From NCBI RefSeq assembly GCF_041146395.1, contig NC_090986.1, forward strand, positions 46,970,001 through 47,034,000: DNA of 64,000 nucleotides, read 5' to 3'. Source of the stretch: Eulemur rufifrons. Taxonomy: Eukaryota > Chordata > Mammalia > Primates > Lemuridae. The notes below the pieces were generated by a model, which saw only the letters and a list, made by a program, of their open reading frames with translations, ran no database searches and had not been told where the DNA came from. Position numbers and translations under genes: made by a program. Positions 24,546-37,556 of this stretch are shown piece after piece (position 1 is the first letter of the stretch; every line of letters starts with the position of its first letter).

Positions 24546-25645
24546 CAATATTACTTTTTTTTGTGAGTGGCACCCTTTCCCTTTTTGTATTTTGAAAAGA
24601 CATCCCAATTATTCTTCAGAACTAAAGAAATATCAGCATGCCTACCTGTTAATAGATACATTTTCTCTCATCTTTGGAAAGACTATGTGAACGAAAATCT
24701 GTGAAATGTATATTTTATGGACTTCATAATGACTGCTATTGTTCAAGGAACCTTCTAACATAGCAAGGAAATTATTAGTTTAAAAGGTAACTATGTGACA
24801 AATTCCATTTTCTCAGGAAAAAAGTTTTAGACATGGAAAATAAACTAATATAAAAATATAATATGCAAATCTCACATTTTTTCCCAACTATACATTTTAT
24901 AGATGCAGGATGGATTCAATTTCAAATATTGTTTGAATTTTTCCATAAATTAAATATGAGAGGAAGCAAAAATATGTATGAACTGATCTAGCTATTTTCT
25001 AAATTTGTTAAATAGGTGAAAACAGGTTTATAAATTATAAATAACAACAAACTAACAAGCATCTAAATTTTAAGACATCAACAACATCTAAAATAATGAC
25101 ATTTTCAGGTAAAAAATGCTACTTGTTCACATAAGCAATATTCAGTTTATAAATTCATATTATGTTCAAATATTTATAAATATTTATCTACTAATAAACA
25201 TAACACTAGACACTAGGATAGCATTATATAATAGAAATTTCCATAAGAAGACCTGTATCTAGATCTATATAATATGATCTTTAAGTCAAATAAGATAACT
25301 GAAATAAGAATGTTAAGAATCAGTTGTATCTAAGCCAAATTAAGCCAAGTAATTCTTGAGACTATAAACTTTATAACTTTTAATTAAAATGCTACTGTAT
25401 ATTTATATTTTATACTGTATATTTTTATCTTAACTAAGGCTTTCTCATTTAACATTATGATTATAAAATTAATTTTATTCTTTTTTTGGTTGCTGAATGA
25501 TCTTTTATTGAAATATTTTCCTTTGCTCTTATTAACTGAGCATTCAATGTACCAATGTTGATATAATCTATGCTATCATGAGGGTTGCGGTCATTAACAT
25601 TGTAGCCCATAAACTGGGAAGTCTAGGTGTCTGTAATGGTTCCAG
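24546..25645. other. Unique AT-rich sequence, nothing recognised
   Basis: No gene or clear repeat family is visible. Confidence 0.4.
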
Positions 25646-25649
25646 AATG

Positions 25650-25800
25650 TTCTCTGGCAATTGTGAATAGTGCGACAATAAACATAGCTGTGCAGATGTC
25701 TCTTTTGACATTCTGATTATATTTCCTTCGAATACTACACCCAGTAATGAGATTGATTACTGCATCATATGGTATGCTAAATACACTGCATGTCTGGGCA
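25650..25800 (-). mobile_element. L1 fragment, end of ORF2
   Basis: Plus-strand text caattgtgaatagtgcgaca, then ctgtgcagatgtctctttt and tcatatggtatgct is antisense L1 near the end of ORF2. It may be the 3' continuation of the L1 pieces beyond 28590, from which it is separated by the Tigger elements. About 300 bp of L1 expected between the two parts is not found. Confidence 0.7.
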
Positions 25801-25849
25801 ATTTTGAAGACAAATATTTTCTTAACATTCCAGGCTATATAATAGGTTA

Positions 25850-26525
25850 CAGTAGCCCCCACCTCCCTCCTGCTTATCTATGAAGCATATATTCCAAGAC
25901 CCCTAGTGGATGCCTGAAACCACAAATAGTACCAAACCCTATATACACTATGCTTTTCCTATGCATGCATAACTATGATAAAGTTTACTTAATAAATTAG
26001 GCAGAGTAAAAAGTTAACAACAATAACAAATAATAAAATACAGCAATTGTAACAATGTATTGTTTATAATTTCATGGATAGAAGATTCATTCTTTCTGTA
26101 GAGATTAGCAACCTCAGCATGCAAATTTTTTTCTTTCTGTATTAAGTTATGAACTTTCACCCTTTTACTTAAAGGAAGCACTTTACAGCTTCTCTGTGGT
26201 ATATTTAAATTGCCAGCATCACAGTACTCTTGCCATTTGGAACCATTATTCAGTAAAATAAAGATTACTTGAACACAACCATTGTGATACCAGGACAGTC
26301 CATCTGATAACTGAGATGGCTACTAAGTGACTAATGGGAAGTAAGCACATATAGTGTGGATACACTGGAAAAAGGAATGATCCATGTCCCAGACAGGAAG
26401 GCACTAGATTTCATAACACTGCTCAGAATAGCATACAATTTAAAACTTATGAATTATTTATTTCTGAAATATTCCATTCAATAACTTCAGACTACTGTTG
26501 ACTGTGGGCAACTGAAACTACAATT
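25850..26525 (-). mobile_element. Tigger2/MER2-like element, one end missing
   Basis: The left terminus (cagtagcccccacct...) begins right after a TA (25848-25849). Internal text tagtggatgcctgaaaccac, tatgataaagttt and the later segment gatggctactaagtgacta...cacatatagtgtggatacac match Tigger2/MER2 sequence. The expected right inverted repeat should follow the segment tgtgggcaactgaaactaca near 26520, but the text changes there directly into Tigger1 3' coding sequence. About 25 bp of terminus are therefore lost. Confidence 0.75.
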
Positions 26526-28585
26526 ACTTAAAAATAGCACAGCAATGAAGTTTCCACATTGCTTAGCTCTTTTTTCCTGAAAAATTTCTCTATAGTATAG
26601 TATGCTGTTTGATAGTATTTTACCCACAATGAAACTTCTTTCAAAACTGAAGTCAATCCTCTCAAATCCTGCTGCTGCTTCATTAAGCAAGTTTAAATTA
26701 TATTCTAAATTCTTTCTTGTTGTTTCAACTATGTTCATAGCATCTTCAACCAGGAGTAGATTCCACCTGGAAAAACCACTTTCTTTGCTCATCCATAAAA
26801 AGAAACTCCTGATCTGTTCAAGTTTTATCATGAGATTTCAGCAATTCAGTCAAATCTTCAGGCTTCACTTCTAATTCTAGTTCTGTTGCTATTTTCACCA
26901 CATCTGCAATTGCTTCCTCCACTGAAGTCTTGAACACTTCAAAGTCATCCATGAGGGCTGGTATCAGCTTCTTCTTCCCAACTCTTGTTAATATTGATAA
27001 TTTGACCTCCTCCCGTGAATCATGAATGAATTTAATGGCATTTAGAATGGTCAATCCTTTCTAGAAGGTTTTCAACTTACTTTTCCCAGACCCATCAGAG
27101 GAATCACTGTGGCAGCTATAGACTTATAAAATCTATTTCTTAAATAATAAGACTTGAAAGTTGAATTAACTCCTTAATCCATGCATTGCAGAATGGATGT
27201 TGTTTTAGCAGGTGTGAAAACAACATTAATCTCCTTGTGCATCTCCATTAGAGCTCTTGAGTGACGAGGTGCATTATCAATGAGCAACACTATTTTGAAA
27301 GTAATCTTTTTGTCTGATCACTAGGTCTCAACAGTGGGATAAAATATTCAGTAAACCATGCAGTAAACAAATATACTGTCATCCAGGCTTTGTTGTTCTA
27401 TTTCTAGAGTACAGGCAAAGTAGATTTAGCATAATTCTTAAGGGACCTAGGATTTTCAGAATGGTAAATGAACATTGGCTTCAACTTAGAGTTATTTAGT
27501 ACCATTGTATTAACCTCTAACAAAAGAGTCAGCCTGTCCTTTGAAGCTTTGAAGCCAGGCATTGAATTCTCCTCTTTAGTTATGAAAGCCCTAGATGGCA
27601 TCTCCTTTCAACAGAAGGCTGTTTAATCTACAGTGAAATCTATCATTTGGTGTAGCCACCTTCATCAGTTATCTTAGCTAGATGTTCTCTGGGTAACTTG
27701 CTGCAGCTTCTACATGAGCACTTGCTGCTTCAGCTTGGACTATTAAGTTATGGAAATGGCTTATTTTCTTAAACCTCGTGAACCAACCTCTGCTAGCTTC
27801 AAACTTTTCTTCTGTAGTGTTCTCACCCTTCTCATTGGCCTTAATAGAATTAAAAAGAGTTAGGGACTTGCTCTGGATCAGGTTTTACCATAAGCAAATA
27901 CTGTGGCTTGTTTGATCTTGTATTCAGATCATTAGAATTTTTCCAAATCAGCAATAAGGGCATTCTTCTTCCTTATCATTTGTGTGTTTACTACAGAAGA
28001 ATTTCTAATTTCCTTCAAAAACTTTTCCTTTGCATTCACAATTTGGCTAACTCTTTGGCACAGAGGACTAGCTTTTGGCCTATCTTGCCTTCTGACATAA
28101 CTTTCTCACTAAGCTTAATCATTTTTAGCTTTTGATTTAAAAAGAGATATGTGCAGCTGTTTCATTTTAATATGTAGAGTCCATTGTAGGGTTAACTGGG
28201 CAAAGTTCAATATTGTTGTGTCTCAGGGAATAGGGAGGCTCAAGAAGAGGGAGAGAGATGGGAGAACATCTGGTTGGTGGAGCAGTCACAATACAGAGTA
28301 TGTATCCATGAAGTTTGCCTGTTGTCCTACATAGGCACGGTGCCCCAATCACAATGGCATCATGAAAGATCACTGATTACAGATCACCATATAATGAAAA
28401 AGTTTGAAATACTGTGAGAATTATTAAGATGTGACACAGAAACACAAAGTGAGTAAGCACATGCAGTTGGAAAAATGGTGCCAAGGACTTTGTCAATATA
28501 GGCTTGGCACAAACCTTAAATTTGTAAAAAATACACTATTTGTGAAGGGAAATAAAATAAAGCACTATAAAATGAGGTAAGTCTG
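26526..28585 (-). mobile_element. Tigger1 DNA transposon, 3' end missing
   Basis: Read on the minus strand, the 5' terminal repeat lies at the right edge (plus strand ...aaatgaggtaagtctg ending 28585, followed by TA at 28586-28587). A 5' UTR of about 400 bp is followed by transposase coding sequence down to about 26530. The Tigger1 3' UTR and 3' terminal repeat are absent, and Tigger2-like sequence starts instead. From memory intact Tigger1 is about 2.4 kb; about 2.06 kb remains. Confidence 0.85.
26530..28184 (-). pseudogene. Tigger1 (pogo-type DDE) transposase pseudogene
   Basis: The likely original start codon is at 28184 on the minus strand, by position in the Tigger1 layout. Recognisable blocks in order: [20 protein letters not shown] with ASKDRLTLL and [20 protein letters not shown] (27404-27601); a second-aspartate block LLIDNAPRH around 27270-27300; DSREEVK and [10 protein letters not shown] (26818-27054); and a C-terminal part with WMSKESGFSRWNLLL (about 26690-26800). 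The first catalytic Asp codon survives (GAT, 27626-27628) but the next codon is a stop (TAA, 27623-27625) where I recall Glu. Other breaks split it into at least three frames. The DDE domain would cut and rejoin DNA at TA sites; this copy cannot make it. Confidence 0.88.
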
Positions 28586-28594
28586 TATTCTGTA

Positions 28595-28982
28595 TATTAT
28601 ATGAATTTATAAGGGTTATCTTTTGAAAAGTTTCTGTTCATGTCCTTTGCCCACTTTTTGATAGGGTTGTTTAATTTTTTTCTTGCTGATTTTCCTGAGT
28701 TCTATATAGATTCTAGTCATCAGGTTTTTATCGGATGTGTACCACACGAATATTTTCTCTCATTCTGTAGGTTGTCTGTTTGCTCTGTGATAGTTTCCTT
28801 GGCTATGCAGAAGCTTTTTAATTTGATCAGGTCCCACTTATTTATTTTTGTTGTTGCTGTGATTGTCTTTGGGGTCTTCTTCATAAATTCTTTGCCTAGG
28901 CCAATGTCTAGAAGAGTATTTCCAACATTTTCTTCTAGAATTCTTAGAGTTTCATGCCTTAGGTTTAAGTCTATTATCCATC
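28595..28982 (-). mobile_element. L1 ORF2 3' region, uninverted part of a 5'-inverted copy
   Basis: Plus strand is antisense L1 ORF2, with gttcatgtcctttgcccact at about 28637, tgtaggttgtctgtttgctc, ggctatgcagaagcttttta and finally aagtctattatccatcatga at about 28966-28985. It then switches abruptly to sense-strand L1. The 128-codon open frame here (28640-29026) is antisense noise. Confidence 0.85.
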
Positions 28983-29945
28983 ATGATAGACAAGGCTTAC
29001 CTAGAAATTATGCAAGCTGTATATGACAAACCCACAGCCAACATCATACTGAATGGGGAAGAATTGAAAGCATTCCCATTTAGAACTGGAACCAGACAAG
29101 GTTGCCCTCTCTCACCACTTCTATTCAACATAGTGCGGGAAGTCCTAGCCAGAGAAATCAGACAAGAGAAGCAAATCAAGGACATCCAAGTGGGGCAAAA
29201 GAGGTCAAGATATCTCTCTTTCCTGACAATATGATCTTATATCTAGAAAACCCCAAAGATTTGGCCATGAGACTATTGGAATTGATAAACAAATTCAGCA
29301 AAGTCTCAGGTTACAAAATTAATGTACAGAAATCAGTAGCATTCCTGTACGCCAACAACAGTCAAACTGAGAACCAAATCAAAGACTCAATACCCTTCAC
29401 AATAGCAACAAAGAAAATAAAGTACCTACGAATATATTTAACTAAGGAGGTAAAAGATTTCTACAGGGAGAGCTATGAAACACTGAGGAAGAAAATAGCA
29501 GAGGAGGTAAACAGGTGGAAAACCATACCATGTTTGTAGGTTGGCAGAATCAAAATTGTTAAAATGTCTATACTACTCAAAGAGATCTACAGAGTCAATG
29601 CAATCCCTATTAAATTACCAACATCATTTTTTTGTAGACCTATAAAAAAATATTCTATGCTTTGTATGGAACCAGAGAAGATCCTGCATAGCAAAAGCAA
29701 TCTTAAGCAAAAAGAACAAAATGGGAAGCATCAATTTACCCGACTTAAAACTATACTACAAGGCTACAGTAACTAAAACAGCATGGTACTGGCACAAGAA
29801 CAGGGACACAGACCAATGGAACAGAACTGGGAACCCAGCTATAAAACCATCCTCATATAGCCATCTAATCTTTGACAAAGCAGACAAAAACATACACTGG
29901 GGAAAAGATTTCTTATTCAATAAATGGTGCTGGGAAAATGAATAA
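28983..29945 (+). pseudogene. L1 ORF2 RT fragment, inverted part of the same copy
   Basis: Sense ORF2 sequence from the RT fingers/palm to the segment just past the RT domain. Motifs seen across broken frames: [105 protein letters not shown] and FNKWCWEN at the end (about 29937). The palm block that is usually FADDM reads FPDNM here (about 29219-29233), so key catalytic Asp is lost. At least four frame changes occur. The right end stops at the L1 position next to where the antisense part begins, as expected from twin priming. Confidence 0.88.
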
Positions 29946-31870
29946 CTTTTTGAAGTTGTATAAATCTTTTTGTTTTATTAAGAATATTATTTCTTCATAT
30001 GGAGTATTGCAGTATTATGCAAGTGTTACCATAAGAGGGTATGCTTTAATTTTTTTCTAGAGTTTGTTTGTTTGAGTCACTGTGGTAACAATATAAATAG
30101 TTATATTGCTATGTTTTGCAATACACTGTTTGGTCCAAAATTAATTTATGTACACAGGTGTCTAAGAGATACACATCTATAAACCTCTCAGACTTTCATT
30201 GTTTTCCTGTGTGAAACTGAAAGATTCAAGATCAAGAGATAATTTAATTAATTATTATTATATTTATTATAAACAGCATGTTAAGCAATAAGGGAAAGAT
30301 CCACCTTAATTATTAGAAAAATGCATGAATTTGTAACAGCTGTTTTGTATAATGTAAAAGGAAAAAAGATACTAGAATTTATAGTAACATGTTTTCATTA
30401 ATTTTCCAAGCTCACACTTATCCTGAAACATACCACTATTTTTTCTAAATGTCAAAATCAGAATTTGTACTTTAGTCTTCTTGACTTTCAGAGATTTCAC
30501 TGGTTCACTTTTAATTATCAATCATTGTGCACTGGTGATTTTGGTCTCTTATAGCCTTCATAATTATTAGTATCATTTTTAGATGTTGGAATCTCATGTG
30601 CATTTAAACTTGTCCCTAATCACATCCACATTTAAATTTATTGATTAGAAACATTAAATTTAAAATTCATTTGCATACTATATACACACACACACAAACT
30701 TTAAAGAAATAGATTTGTTTTTATTGGCAAAAGCTGTCTCTCGTGTTATCAAGGAATATTTTATCACTTACATTTTTCACAATTATCAGTACATGGTGAT
30801 AACAAAAAACAGACTCACATTTAGTCATTACCATTATTGTTTTAAACTCTGAGTATAATGCATGCGATTATTGATTACTTTTGAGGACATTTTGCTCCAG
30901 CTAGCCCAATAAGGTCACACCTTTCCTCACAGATTGTTCTTTGTAATGGCTGGTAGTCATAATTTAATATCAGTTTTAGATATAGCAGTTTTCAGAATCA
31001 TTAAAATATGAAAAGACATGTATGTCTTTGAACCCAGGAAACAGAATTTGTATAATTACAGACAAAATTTATGTTTTTATATATGTATGTATATATAGAT
31101 GAGATATTTTAAATGACTTCATATATGGCCTGGATAACTAGTTGATACATTCTAAAAGTTTGCATAATATAATGTCTGTAGTTAAGATATGTTAGAATAT
31201 AAGTAATAGCTAAAAGATGAATTCTTAAAGTATGTCCTGTCCATAACATTACAATATCTATATTAACATCTCAATAATTAATAGAATATAACAACACCTA
31301 GTTATGGGAATTATCTTTCCTTATCCTATTTGCACTGTGCTTTTCAATAATCTGCCCTCCTCCATACTAACTTAGCTTTATGTCTTTGAAATTGTCACTT
31401 ATTTATATTCTGGAATTTATGTTAAGTATATAAAATTCTGAACATTTTTGCCTAGAATTTCTCATCATCAATACATTATTTTCTCCTATGATTTTTAGAT
31501 AAACTTTTTTTTATTCAAGTAATATTTTCTTAAGAAAAAATATGGAAATTTATGACCTACAAGAAAGAAAGTTGTCATATAAAATACATATGCATTCACT
31601 GTCACATAAAAATATAAATTTATTTTTTAACATGACCAGATTTTATAGTTGCAATCTTCCTATGTCTAATGCATTATGACATATTTTAGTGTAATGCTGA
31701 AATATAGGGTAGAATGTATCCCTTAAAAATTGCATTTTTACTGCCTTTCATCAGAAAACTGTTTTTCCTTTTATTACATCTATTCTCCTTTATTGACCTC
31801 ATCACTCTTCCTATAATTTTGCTCCAACTAAAACCAGATGTGGGTTGTAGTTGCCATACTAATTAAAATG
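29946..31870. other. Unique AT-rich sequence, nothing recognised
   Basis: No gene or repeat identified. A short CA tract lies near 30684-30697. Confidence 0.4.
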
Positions 31871-31874
31871 AGAT

Positions 31875-32240
31875 CAAAAAGTGACCATGGAGTACTACTT
31901 AGTCACAAAAAAGGATGAATTAATGCCTTTTGCAACTATTTGGAAGGGACTAGAGACTATAATCCTAAGTGAAGTATCTCAAGAATTGAAAAACAAACAC
32001 CACATGTACTCTTTAATAAATTGGATCTAACCAATGGGCACACAAGTACACAGAGGAAAGTAAAAGTCATTGGAAATCAAGCAGGGGGAGGAGGAGGAGA
32101 GGAAGTGCAAAAACCCACCTAATAGGTACCATGAACACTATTTGGGTGATAGGCACATTTATAGCCCTGATTCAAGAGTTGTATCAAAAACATCTGTACC
32201 CCCTTAATATTTTGAAATTAAAAAATTAAAAATTTAAAAC
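31875..32240 (+). mobile_element. L1 3' end with 3' UTR
   Basis: It starts in the last part of ORF2 (gaccatggagtactacttag), passes tatctcaagaattgaaaaac and caccacatgtactctttaat, a G-rich 3' UTR patch (gggggaggaggaggag), and ends with acccccttaatattttgaaa plus an A/T-rich tail. It is more diverged than the L1 end at 17.8 kb and lacks the 94-bp duplication. Confidence 0.82.
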
Positions 32241-32244
32241 AGTT

Positions 32245-35200
32245 GAAAGTAATGAGTTAAACTCAGGATGTAGCCTGTCCATATCTATTGGGAACATCCA
32301 TGTGGTGTAATACATGACCCAAATAAATCTACTTCTAAATATGCTAATCCTCAACCTCATCTCTTGGTAGAAAGTGAATAATATATTGAATTATAAATTG
32401 ATTTTAGTAGGATTTGTATTCAAAAATAAACTTTCCTATTACATCCAAAACCAAAATGGATTATAATTCAGGAGCAAAGGGCTATATTTGTGGAGGGAGG
32501 GTGTCTGATATGCTAGGACTTCTCTAAGAATAGAATTTTTTACCCCTGTTGATCCTTTGTAATCATTGAATTATTAGTAAAATTTAACATTGGTGTGTAT
32601 AAGTCTGAACCAATATTTCAATCCTTTTTCTTATTGCATAGTGAATCCTTTAGATTGCATATGATTTGCAAAATAATCCCATTAGTTTTAAGGTGGGATA
32701 TACTTGGATTATAACTTGCCTTCTCTTCTCCAAACCCTCTGCTAGTAATAGAAATGTAGAACCTATTCAATTGATGCATTTATTTTTATCACTATTTTTA
32801 TATTTATTTATTATTATTTAAGCAATTCTGTAAATTCTATCAGTTTCCATAGTTTTTTTCAATTTTTCCTGTTTTGAAAAATGCTAATATATTTAAAGAT
32901 ATTTCACTAGATTCAATGGGTATATCATATTCAAAAGTTTTTGTTTTTGTTTGTTTGCTTTTGTTTAATTTTTCTCCTTCAATATTCAGCTCAGTTATAA
33001 CATTTCCGAATGAAATTTAGTTACAAAGTCATGGCTGAATTAATTTTAAATAAAAAGTTTTTCTGTAATGCCTTTGCAAAACTAATTCTGTGGATTTTAA
33101 AGTTGGAACATGTAGTATAAGAGAAGTTTTAAGCAGCCAAAGATATATTTAAACCAGGACAGATTTAAACACTCTATAGCTAGAGTAACTAAACTAAAGT
33201 TACTGTAACATTCTGACTCTTTTTCTTTTATTAGTCCTGGAAAAAGGGGGTAGAGGAAATTGCCTTTGAAAGTAGAGAGCAGCTGAAACATATCAGGTAT
33301 ATCTTGAATTAAAATGATCTACTATACTGCCAAGAAACTAGCAGCCTTGAATTGCTGTTCAGATTTGTTGTAGTTAATAATCCTGAGTGTTATAGGGTCA
33401 TCTTTGAAACATATTAACTGCACTACACTATTAAATGTCTGTAGATGAAATGTGTGTTATTATGAATGAAGAATATGGATCTATGAGCATTTGGGGGTAA
33501 TTTGGTTTCTTTCAGCATGATTTATATGTATGCACAGAGATAACTTAATCCACAAGAGATGTGCAAGTAATTTATTTCCAACCATTGAAGTAAAACTGGA
33601 CAATAATTTATATGACTTTTAATGGGATACTGCAGTCAAGGCAGACATGACATTGAATGATACAGAATACTTGTCACTGTACTGTTTATCTTTGGCTTGT
33701 ATACTTGGATGTCTTTGTTGCAACATCAAATTATTCCCTTTTCATATGTGTGAATCCAGACACATAGACATGCAAACATCCACAACAGACACTTATCTTG
33801 GCACGGTTTTAAATAGAAACTAACTGCTTAATGATTATCGTTAGTCATTTTTACTTAAATTGCATAGCTACCGTATTTCAATCCAGAAATATATTATAAT
33901 ATCATCAGATGCTAAAATAAATAAATATTAGTACCTCATATAAAAACTGATTTTATTTCATAAAGTGTAAGATTTTGTTTTTTCCTACTGAGGTCACCAT
34001 AGAATTTTTCTCACTGCATTGTACATTGGTTTCTTGCTACATACTTTGTTACATAGGAATGATTATGAGATATTCCTATATTATCTTTTAATTATTAATC
34101 TTATGAAATAGTACAATGAGCAAAAGAGAACAAGAATTGAATACCTAATGAAATATATTTGGGAAAAATGTATTCCAATCTTATGCACAACTTGTTATAT
34201 AAAATATAGTGTAAATAACAATCAGATTACCTAAATGTCAGACATTATTGTATTTATTATTTAAAATAGCAGTGTAATGAAAACATATATTTATAATTTA
34301 ACCTGAATTATGTTAGAAACAATTTAATTCTTTAATATATGCCATCTATAGAAAAATTTACTTTATCAGCAAACTTGTATCCAAGAAACCTCAATTGGCT
34401 TTCAAATATTGCTTTTGATTATTTTCCTTTTATTGATACAAATTTATCTTTAACAATTAAATATGAAATCTTGGAACTCTAGTTCTGATAAAGATTGACC
34501 TATTATAGCCTAGTTTTCCCACAGATTACAATTGAAAGTTTTGGACAGAATACAAGCAAAACTATCCAAGGACTCTGAAAAATAAACAAAGGCAGGCAGA
34601 TTGAAAAGGAATTAAAAACTTGAAGAGAGTCCTGTAAAGTACTGAGGTGATTTGTTTAGCCTTGTTTTATGTTTTTCTAAAGCTTTGACCCAAGGATAGG
34701 CCTGACTCTTAGAACCACTCAGTAGGCATGAAGAGCAAAGTCTCCAGGAGAAACAAACTTTTTTCATCTACAGTGCTAGAAAAAAATAACTCCTGTCAGT
34801 TGGATAGTGTGAGAGGAATACCTATTAGCTGTTTGTCTGGTGTTGTTTGTTTCTTTCTTAACTTTTATATACCAGCCCCAGTCTAGGAATTCTACTTCTG
34901 GGATGTCAATGGCAGAAGAATCATCAAACACCCTAAGAGAAAATCCATGTCTTGATATTAAGGAACCCAGAAAAGGGACCCCCTTGGTCCAAAGAATAGG
35001 TAAGAAATTATCATTATTTTTCCTTCTTCTATCCATCTTTATTATTAATACTGAAAGGAAAATACAATCAGACACTAAATAGTGCGGTAGAGTCACAGCA
35101 TAGCTTATTTACTATAATATTTAGAGAATTCAATATACTAATACCAGAAAGTTGTTTGAAAAATGTTAGTTTATTGCTTTTATGTAGATAATACAGTAGA

Positions 35201-35675
35201 AGATTTTAGCATTGCATATACTTCCATTCTCTTCAACACTGGCCCATTCTCTGTGTTGTTTATAGTCACATAAATAATATTACTGATATCTTGGCATCTC
35301 AGTTCCTTGATATCCCTTTATTCTGTGCTCTTGTCTTTTACACTATCTCTAAAATCTTACATACACATTTATACCATATCATCTTCTCATAATTTTGATT
35401 CTGGTCACCGCTATCTCTGAACACTGCCTGCTATGGCTCCAGCTCACAACCCTTGAAATCTATAACACCAATAGAACCTTGCATACAACCTCCTGCCTGA
35501 ACCCACTATCTGATTATGGCTGGAGTAAAATATAAAGCCATAGTAGTGGTCACATTTTAAATTCATAGTAACTGACCCAAGTTTGTTTTTTTAATATGTT
35601 ACTAAAATTTCCCTATTCCCTTTAGTACCCTAGTTCCCTTTGCTATCCCACTTCTTTTTACTAACCCACTCTTCT
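32245..35675. other. Unique AT-rich sequence, nothing recognised
   Basis: I see no gene or repeat family. Overlapping frames at 34776-35096 (minus, 106 codons) and 34840-35082 (plus, 80 codons) are mirror images of the same low-stop stretch and have no recognisable domain. Confidence 0.35.
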
Positions 35676-35679
35676 GGAT

Positions 35680-36440
35680 ATGTTTAATGGATTTTCTTCT
35701 TTCTTTTAATCTCCACCAAGCTGTTGCACATTCTAAATTTCCACTGATGACCTTGCTTGCCATTTCGCTTAGAAATGAAACAATCAGAAGACAACATCTG
35801 CATAATCCTTCAACTGTATCTGCCTACCTGCACCTGAACTCACACTCTTTTCTCCTATTATTTTTCTCAATGTTATCTATATTTCACAAAAGTATTTGAC
35901 ATCTTGTGTATAAAAACTGCAACCTTTATATGTAACTCAACCACTTTGACTATTTTCCAGTTCCTCTCCCACATCATCATTTTCTTCATTCCACTGAAAC
36001 TTTTCACTATTATTCAATTATAAGTTATTTATTTTTTGTCTTAAAAATTTAAAAAAAATTATCACCAATCTTTGCCTTTCTCTGCCCTATTTTTTCTTCT
36101 TCCCTTTTCTAGCAAAAAACAGCAACCACAACCAAAATAACAGAAACAAAAACCTTCTTACAGGTGCTATCAAACCCACTTCCTATAGCTTGTCTTTTAA
36201 TATTCTTTTCTCAGCCAATACAAATGAGGCTGGCACTTTCATTGCTCCACTGATATTGCTCAGGGGAAGGACATCCATGACATCCACTACTATTAAATTA
36301 ATGATCAAGTCTCAGTTCTCATCGTTCCTGACATTTCAGGTATCTCTAACACAGTTCCAGGTGAACATTGAGACCTCTCTGATAAATGACACTAAATTTT
36401 TGGCTCCTATAATTTTTGTCTCCTTTCTTATCAGCTAAAA
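35680..36440 (+). mobile_element. CR1/L2-clade LINE relic, RT region
   Basis: The order ccactgatgaccttgcttgc, then aatgaaacaatcagaagaca, ctgcctacctgcacctgaac, a run of pyrimidine-rich text, and aagtctcagttctcatcgtt follows the coding strand of an ancient CR1/L2/L3-type LINE. It is interrupted and strongly diverged; the 70- and 82-codon frames are incidental fragments. Confidence 0.5.
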
Positions 36441-36444
36441 TATA

Positions 36445-37550
36445 CAATTTCTTTATTTTAATAAAATTGATAACATGATTCAATAAGGAACAAAATCTAT
36501 ATTACTTAAAATATCCTTGCAACACATGTTAACAGAATTCTAATTGTGAACATAAATAAATATATCTTGGTGTGCTGATTCATTATTGATTTTATACTCA
36601 AGGTACATTGCTGACTACTGAAAGCATTTTTTGTTTGATAGGAATTAAAGTATTCAAAACAGCTTTTAGTTATTTTAAAAATTTCAATATTATCACTTGA
36701 ATGTCCTTTGTCATTATGTCAATAAAATAGTGAAAATGTAAACTACAAAACCAAAACAAAACAAAAAACATGTTATTACCCTGCTTCTGTTTTGTGCATA
36801 TTTACTGTTCTTGCAATTTTGAAAAACAAAAGTTGTACATACCACTATGCCTTTCTAGGGTTTATTCTCAATTGAGGAAGAATATTTGATTATTTCAATT
36901 TAAATTTATCATATTCCCTGAGATTCATTAATAGTAAGTATATTAGTGCACTAGAAGCCTCCAGAGAAGAATATTACGGGAAACATCACAATATAGTTTA
37001 CTCATGCTGCTAGTAATCTTTTCATGGACTTCAGATAACAGTCTACTAATTGATTGCTTTATAATATCATAATTTTTTGTTAAATAATAAAGCCCCTGGA
37101 GTTCAGGATTATAAAATCAAAATTTCCAATTTCCAATATATTATGTTGAGTGTTATAAAAACTGGTAAAAATATACACTTCTATGTAACAGTATATTCAA
37201 AAACTATATACATAGCACTACAAAGGAAATCTCAATATATTTGATGAATATTTTACAACCCACATTTCCTGATTTTAATGCAACAAATTAGCAATGAATC
37301 ATTGATTCAAAAATAAAGCTACTATATAAGAATACTACATAATTCTTACAACCATGAGAACTATTTATTATATTACATGATAAAATTAGTAGAACACGTC
37401 ACCAGATACAGAATGTATAACCTTAATTTTGATTTTTTCTTTTCAAATTAAATGTATGATACTAAAATTGTGTACTATAATAAAGAAAAAATGGGGTAGA
37501 AGACTTTATAAAAGTAATAAGAGAATAGAAATACATAGGAATAGAAAATG
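36445..37550. other. Unique AT-rich sequence, nothing recognised
   Basis: No gene or repeat family is visible. Confidence 0.4.
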
Positions 37551-37556
37551 TATACA

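Noticed and set aside
26487..27601. A domesticated Tigger transposase gene
   Set aside because: At least three disrupted frames and an in-frame stop next to the first catalytic Asp; no sign of a maintained reading frame.
28640..29026. 128-codon plus-strand open frame as a gene
   Set aside because: It is the antisense strand of L1 ORF2 and crosses the L1 inversion junction into sense L1.
29102..29539. Possible active L1 reverse transcriptase
   Set aside because: Frames are broken several times, the catalytic block reads FPDNM, and most of the element is missing.
34776..35096. 106-codon minus-strand frame as a gene
   Set aside because: No recognisable domain, mirrored by an equally long plus-strand frame, no start or splice context; length is compatible with chance.
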